64,000 nucleotides of DNA. Source: Spisula solida (taxonomy: Eukaryota; Mollusca; Bivalvia; Venerida; Mactridae). The notes below the pieces were generated by a model. The model ran no database searches, was not told where the DNA came from, and saw nothing but the letters and a program-made list of their open reading frames with translations. The DNA lies in the NCBI GenBank assembly GCA_947247005.1, contig OX365945.1:38742551-38806550 (forward strand), given 5' to 3'. Numbering within the stretch: the first letter of the stretch is position 1; each line of letters starts with the position of its first letter. Shown piece after piece: positions 58,878 to 64,000 of this stretch. The position numbers were made by a program, and so were the translations under genes.

Positions 58878-58960
58878 GAACCTTAACTTGGATTTCACCA
58901 ATGATTTATGCTGAAACCATGCATTTAACGCACTACGCTACGAACGCTAATGAAATATAC
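58878..58960 (-). pseudogene. tRNA-like sequence, minus strand
   Basis: On the minus strand GTAGCGTAGTGCGTTAAATG and then AAGGTTCGAATC lie at roughly A-box/B-box distance. Stem pairing is poor. Possibly the head of a decayed SINE. The flanks 58560-58877 and 58961-59267 hold no recognised gene. Confidence 0.3.
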
Positions 58961-59267
58961 TATGCTAATTTGATACATAAAGCTATGGTCAAAGATGGTA
59001 TGAGTAAAATAAGAGCGCTGATTGGTCAATTCCTACATTTACCTATTTAGAAATGGAACATTCTGGCGGTTTTGACAGATATCTTTGAATCGACAGTAAA
59101 GTATTCTATGTTCTAAATAGCATTGACATACTATAATCACACACTCGTCTATACGTGATTGATATTGATCTTCAGTTAACACCGGTATATTCACTCATAT
59201 GGCACAGGAGTATACTAACAGCAAAAAGATAGCGCACATGTTGGATTGGCCATGGCAGATCTAACCA

Positions 59268-59825
59268 ATGTTCAAATTGATGAAAGGGCACTCGATGAAC
59301 TTTATCCTGTCTGTCCTTATAAAACACTTTCCCATTTATGGACCATGCCTAGCTAACTTCATCTTGATGTTTTTTCTTCACACTCATAAGCACTTGGTGG
59401 TTCAAGAATGTCAGATCCTCATTTATAAAGATGCCGGTGTCTACAAGGGCATTACGGTTACCAAACACTTTATCCTTTACGTTTCTGGATATGAACCTGA
59501 CAATGATAGTTCGGGTCTTCTTTGATCGGCTAGTTAGCAATATCAATACCACTCATTGATATTCCCGCCACACCATGTTGTTTCAGGGCCCCAATGACCT
59601 TTTCTGCAGATACTTTGTCACATCGTCAGCAGCACAGGCTGGAGTTACAAGGCTACTTCCAGTAGCGGTTTCACTTCTGCCTCTCCTTGGGGTAGTTTCC
59701 ACCGATTTGGGGTCAACCTTTTTTGTTTCAGATTTTTCATTATTATGTTCGTAACTTTTGTTGCGCAGTATAGCTTTGAAAAAATTTAGCGTGATGTGTT
59801 GTAATTTTGACTCATCAAATTTCAC
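59268..59825 (-). pseudogene. LINE ORF1-like relic (L1 ORF1 / Transposase_22-type)
   Basis: Two minus-strand frames in order. The first, MKFDESKLQHITLNFFKAIL with a basic, low-complexity KSVETTPRRGRSETATGSS, runs to 59583. After a frame change, KKTRTIIVRFISRNVKDKVF, NALVDTGIFINEDLTFLN and NGKVFYKDRQDKVHR follow. The pattern of IIVRF-R-VKD, GIFINEDLT and NGKVF is that of L1-type ORF1 RNA-binding domains, judged from memory. At least one stop and one frameshift. The RT partner is not adjacent; array 2 of the minisatellite lies about 170 bp upstream in its own reading direction. Confidence 0.5.
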
Positions 59826-59994
59826 TTTATTTCATATGACCAATAAATATTTCACAACTTCAATTCAATTCATGTATCATAATGTCTTACTTTTTCATAG
59901 TAAAATCCTTTTTTTATGTGAATAAAAACATGCATTTTCCACAGAGCGTTATTGTTTACATCTTGTTGATTTGACCGGAAGTGAAAAGTTTTTA

Positions 59995-60445
59995 TAGACT
60001 TACATCAGATATCGATGTATTTCTTGAGGTCATAGACTTACACAATATATCGATGTACTTGTTGAGGTATACAATTATAGACTTACAACAGATATCGTTG
60101 TATTTCTAGATGTCATGGGCTTACCCAAGATATCGATGTAATAAGTAAGAAGTACACTGATATCGAGGTACTTCTTGAGGTATACAATCAATGACTTACA
60201 CCAGATATCGAGTTACTTCTTGAGGTATACAATCATAGACGTACACTAGATATCAGTGTACTTCTTGAGGTCATAGACTTACACCAGATATCAATGAAAT
60301 TCTTGAGGTATACAATCATAGACTTACACAAGAAATCGTTGTACGTCTTGAGGTATACAATCATAGACTTACACCAGATATCGATGTACTTCTTGAGGTC
60401 ATTGATTTACACCAGATATCGATGTACTTCTTGAGGTATAAAATA
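59995..60445 (+). repeat. 45-bp minisatellite array 2, first block
   Basis: About ten diverged units of the same monomer as 54391-55473, mixing 45-bp and 38-bp forms, with several local changes (for example ATCGTTGTA, CTTGTTGAGG). More heterogeneous than array 1; no higher-order period seen. Confidence 0.85.
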
Positions 60446-60767
60446 GAGATTGCAACGAGTACTAAAATCGGAACTCGGGTACTCGGTCATTCTTCCGATC
60501 GAGTACTCGGGTATTCGGAAAACTATAAATGTAAATGTGAATGAAAGATCTATTTTGGACACAGAAAAGTTGTACTGCAAACGTGTGTATTCAACTTTCA
60601 ATAGAACATCGTGTATGTCTGTCCGTTCTGTTCAGTTGATGGTCAAATCTACATCGGTAGATGAATGTTCAAACAATAAAAAACTAACAAAAAGAACAAC
60701 AATACAGTATAAATGAAGTAAAACTTATAGTCTAGTCAATAACCCTAAAAAATCGAATAATAATAAA
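60446..60767. other. Interruption of array 2
   Basis: Non-satellite sequence with GTACTCGG/GAGTACTCGGGTATTCGG phrases at 60470-60520. No gene. Confidence 0.5.
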
Positions 60768-61540
60768 GGATATCGATGTACTTCTTGAGGTATACAACCA
60801 TAGACTTACACCAGATATCGATGAACTTCTTGAGGTATACAATCATAGACTTACACCAGCTATCAATGTACTTCTTGAGGTATACAATCATTGACTTACA
60901 CCAGATATCGATGTACTCCTTGAGGTATACAATCATAGACGTACACCTGATATCGATGTACTCCTTGAGGTATACAATCATTGACTTACACCAGATATCG
61001 ATGACTTCTTGAGGTATACAATCATAGACTTACACCCGATATTGATGTACTTCTTGAGGTATACACTCATTGACTTACACTATATATCGTTGTATTTCTT
61101 GAGGTATACAATCTTAGGCTCACACCTGATATTGATGTACTTCTTGGAGGTATACCATCATAGACGTACACCAGATATCGATGTACTTCTTGAGGTATAC
61201 AATCATTGACTTACACCAGATATCGATGTACTTCTTGAGGTATACAATCATTGACTTACACCATATATCGTTGTACTTCTTGAAGTATACAATCATAGAC
61301 TTACAACAGATATCGTTGTACTTCATGAGGTCATTGATTTACACCAGATATCGATGTACTTCTAGAGGTATACAATCGTAGACTTACACCAGATATTGAT
61401 GTACTTCTTGAGGTATACAATCATAGACTTACACCAGATATCGATGTACTTCTTGTGGTCATAGACTTACACCAGATATTGATGTACTTGTTGAGGTGTA
61501 TAATCACTGACGTACACCATATATCGATGTACTTCTTGAG
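60768..61540 (+). repeat. 45-bp minisatellite array 2, second block
   Basis: About 17 units, most with ATCGATGTACTTCTTGAGG. The plus-strand frame reads MYFLRYTIIDLHQIS-type repeats (60776-61012 and 61181-61381). Open minus frames read KKYIDIWCKSMIVYL. Frames are broken wherever 38-bp or 44-bp units occur. Confidence 0.9.
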
Positions 61541-63059
61541 TATTTACATCTCATTTCAACATAATTCGAAATAATTACATGTTGAGAAACTCGGAAGCTT
61601 CGTCTTTAATTTGATACGACTTTAAAAAAAAGTATTTTAAACCATAGACTCGTGAAATTATTTTATTGTTTGTTTAAGAAATAAAAATCTGTTCGCGTAT
61701 TTTGTCGGTAAATAAAACATGGGCAGGAGTTCGGATGCGGAAAGCGGAAAAATTAAATCACGAGTGCGTACTTAATGTCTTATTTGTAAGTGAATTAAAA
61801 GGTGTCGGGTGACTCGGGTCACATCTTGCACGATCCGGTGTGTGAATCATGTATCTCCATGGCGATCAGTTTTAACTTAACCTTGAAACGTCTGGACAGT
61901 CCTTGGTGCACCAGGAAGTCAATACGATAGCTTTTGAAAGTTCAAACCTGCCAAGTTTATCTTTGATAGTCCGGGTAGATGACAGCATCCGGACAGGGAC
62001 GTGAAGCTGCCGTATAAGGTCATCCATATATCTGCCTTGATGGTACATGGTCATCCGTATCTCTGCGTTGATGCTCCGTGTGCGTCATTGTCAGTCGTGG
62101 AACGAAATTCTGGTCCCGGAACATCAGAGATTATGACAACAGAAGTATGGTTGGTCCTGGAACCTTCACTGAGAGACTGGATCCTAAGATGGCCGACTGA
62201 CTTTCTCAATACAGAGAATATGTATGTCTTATACGGTGGTAGCCCTGGGTGTTTGCGGCTGGAGATAGATACAAGTCACTGGTGTGTGGGATACATGTAA
62301 CAGTAGAATGCATGTATAATTTTATTATGCGACATCGCTTAAGTGTGAGGCCATCATAGAATTGTACAAGGGAGAAATTTGTACACTCACTGCCGGAAAA
62401 CCTTAAAAGATTGGGTTGACATAGCACGCGAAGTTAGATACGTTAAAAATGTAAATGAACCAAAGGATACAGACTATCCATATGACATAACATTCTATAA
62501 AGTCCGCTCTCAGTCAAAGCAACCCGTCGTAATCGCTAGTCCATACAAAACCTACCTCTCCGTAACAAACCGTGATCATGAATAAGACCCATAGTTCTAC
62601 GGTGCTAGATTTTAATCCGCAATTACCCTGGCAATCATTACCGACCGATAGCAAATTTTTCTACTCCCCCATTAGTAAGCCATATCGTCCGTACTCTCGA
62701 GTTGCTGACCCGTATCAGTTCCTTATAACCCGCTATCACCCGTAGTAACTCAAGGATGGATGACTCGGCCAGGATTGTCCGCATGTGTCTATGTCATATT
62801 TATTATAAATTTGAACTTTAAGTATTCAGAGTTGAGTATCATATTTATAAGTAAAGGAATTACCATTGGATTTATTTCGCATACATGTCTTTAAATTACT
62901 CGATTTTTCAAACTACTCAGTAAGTAGGCCTACCTATTTTTTAAAAAATATACTCTATTATACTAAATTAAATATAGTGTTATTGTGACATTTATGTGCT
63001 TAAAATATCTACACCTTTGTATGGAGCAAGATTGGTATAGTTTCAGTATAATAATCGAA
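61541..63059. other. No supported gene; one possible coding frame
   Basis: A plus frame at 62379-62585 (KTLKDWVDIAREVRYVKNV, then DYPYDITFYKVRSQSKQPV) has coding-like composition but no family that I recognise, no clear splice sites and no neighbours. The rest is unassigned. Confidence 0.3.
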
Positions 63060-63750
63060 TAATACATCGCTGAACAGTGCCCTCTGGCAATTATCAACCA
63101 ACCGGGTCGATTATCACTCAATGGCACTGCTCAGCCATTTATTTTACTGTATAATACTTATGTTGTTGCCTTGTCATTAAAACTAACCGTGTAAGACGAC
63201 ACTTACTAGACGATAACGTGTTCAGTAATTGGTAAAGACAAAGAGTTTTCGAAAAAGTTCGCCCATAAACTGACAAACTTTGATCTATGCGCGTATCACT
63301 AAAGTCTCCGTAACTTATTTTATTATAAACGGAAACATAACAAATGGTTATTTATTTTTTTAGTTAGAAAATTTGCTACATGAATGTTTTGATGTTTTCA
63401 CATTTTCGGAAGAACATAAACAATCTGGATCTCACACGGATTCAATGTCTAGATTCTAGAACAGAAGTGTAGAAATAATATAATCGCATCGAGGATTGCT
63501 ACAATTTTGAAATGTGCTATCCTGCTTGTCCCAATAAATCAATCTGGTTTGCAAGTGATTAAAGAAGGTCTACGCTCGGCGTCGGCCACTTTTAAGATGC
63601 AAATGACGTAACGTAGCGCGTGTACGTCTTCCAAGGATAATAGCCCTGCGCGAGGCGGGCCAAAAGTTGATAATACTTTAAAAGGGCGTATAATTCTTTT
63701 TTTTTCAATGCAATTGTGTTACTATATATAGTAATATAAGTATTATATGC
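63060..63750 (+). mobile_element. Second copy of the 905-bp inverted-end element (truncated at both ends)
   Basis: Parallels 20030-20800 in the same orientation. Shared landmarks are GATTATCACTCAATGGCACT, TATAATACTTATGTTGTTG, GAGGATTG-TACAATTTTGAA, GCCCTGCGCGAGGCGGGCC and GTTACTATATATAGTAA. The left foldback arm is reduced to a stub and the 28-bp terminal repeats are missing. The remaining 63751-64000 holds nothing recognised. Confidence 0.75.
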
Positions 63751-64000
63751 ACATATTTCATTGAAATACAAAAATATTCTAATCATCTAGAGTGTATGTA
63801 TAAACACACACATAAATTGATTCTACTTCGTGGTAAAAATGACATATTTTCCGCCTTATATTATTTTTCATTAATTATATTAAGTAGGAGGGTTGTTCAA
63901 ATTGGAATGCATCTAAGCACATAAAAAATTATCCTTGATAGATTCTAATGAAACGAGCCTTTGATCCCATTGCAGTATTCATCTCCGATATGTATACGAA

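Noticed and set aside
62001..62300. Plus-strand frame of 99 codons and its overlapping minus frame
   Set aside because: Both strands are open over the same stretch, with no recognisable domain on either and no splice evidence.

Overview
The window looks like AT-rich, intron- and transposon-dense animal genomic DNA, most likely from a mollusc and plausibly a bivalve. No bacterial gene organisation is visible. Most recognisable coding sequence is broken retrotransposon or transposase. The interspersed repeats at 37.0-37.4 kb and 38.1-39.7 kb (phrases such as AAAGGGCAATAACTCTG and TATCCCCCGCCGAAGG) are of a kind I associate with bivalve genomes. The species assignment is inference.

Only one segment looks like a host-gene exon: minus strand, 5353-5775, an open frame between a good splice acceptor and donor, coding for a run of RRxS-type phosphosite repeats. 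A second, weaker exon-like piece with a consensus donor lies at 48167-48308 on the minus strand. No complete host gene, rRNA or confident tRNA gene was found.

Layout. 0-8.3 kb: MITE-like foldbacks, an inverted-repeat pair, a tandem duplication around the RRxS exon, a tRNA-derived SINE and a duplicated reverse-transcriptase-like fragment. 10-15.6 kb: several MITE families, a 1.0-kb element with 30-bp inverted ends, and the 3' half of a Tc1-type transposase. 15.6-18.4 kb: a 5'-truncated LINE inserted inside the inverted end of a MITE. 18.7-22.2 kb: MITEs and a 905-bp element with perfect 28-bp inverted ends. 22.7-24.9 kb: a degenerate CR1/L2-like LINE. 26.9-27.4 kb: two abutting MITEs. 28.7-33.5 kb: two 644-bp inverted arms enclosing another LINE. 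35-39.8 kb: interspersed repeats, one inserted in a MITE copy. 43.2-45.8 kb: a LINE 3' fragment and a second Tc1 relic. 48.1-51.9 kb: an inverted-repeat-bounded unit with subterminal GGCCTCAT motifs, a 144-bp tandem duplication and a SINE. 52.9-53.8 kb: a short tandem array and a different SINE. 54.4-61.5 kb: two arrays of a 45-bp minisatellite, the first with a 263-bp higher-order period and joined to a LINE endonuclease relic, plus a LINE ORF1-like relic at 59.3-59.8 kb. 63.1-63.75 kb: a second, truncated copy of the 905-bp element.

The elements do not form a pathway. The history is one of nested and repeated mobile-element insertion. Three LINE relics (15.9, 29.7 and 43.2 kb) share the same C-terminal cysteine/histidine domain. 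Three MITE families share a TA-GAGGATATT terminus, suggesting mobilisation by one transposase source. The most unusual structures are the 644-bp-arm palindrome, the 48-52 kb inverted unit, and the higher-order minisatellite that is open on both strands.
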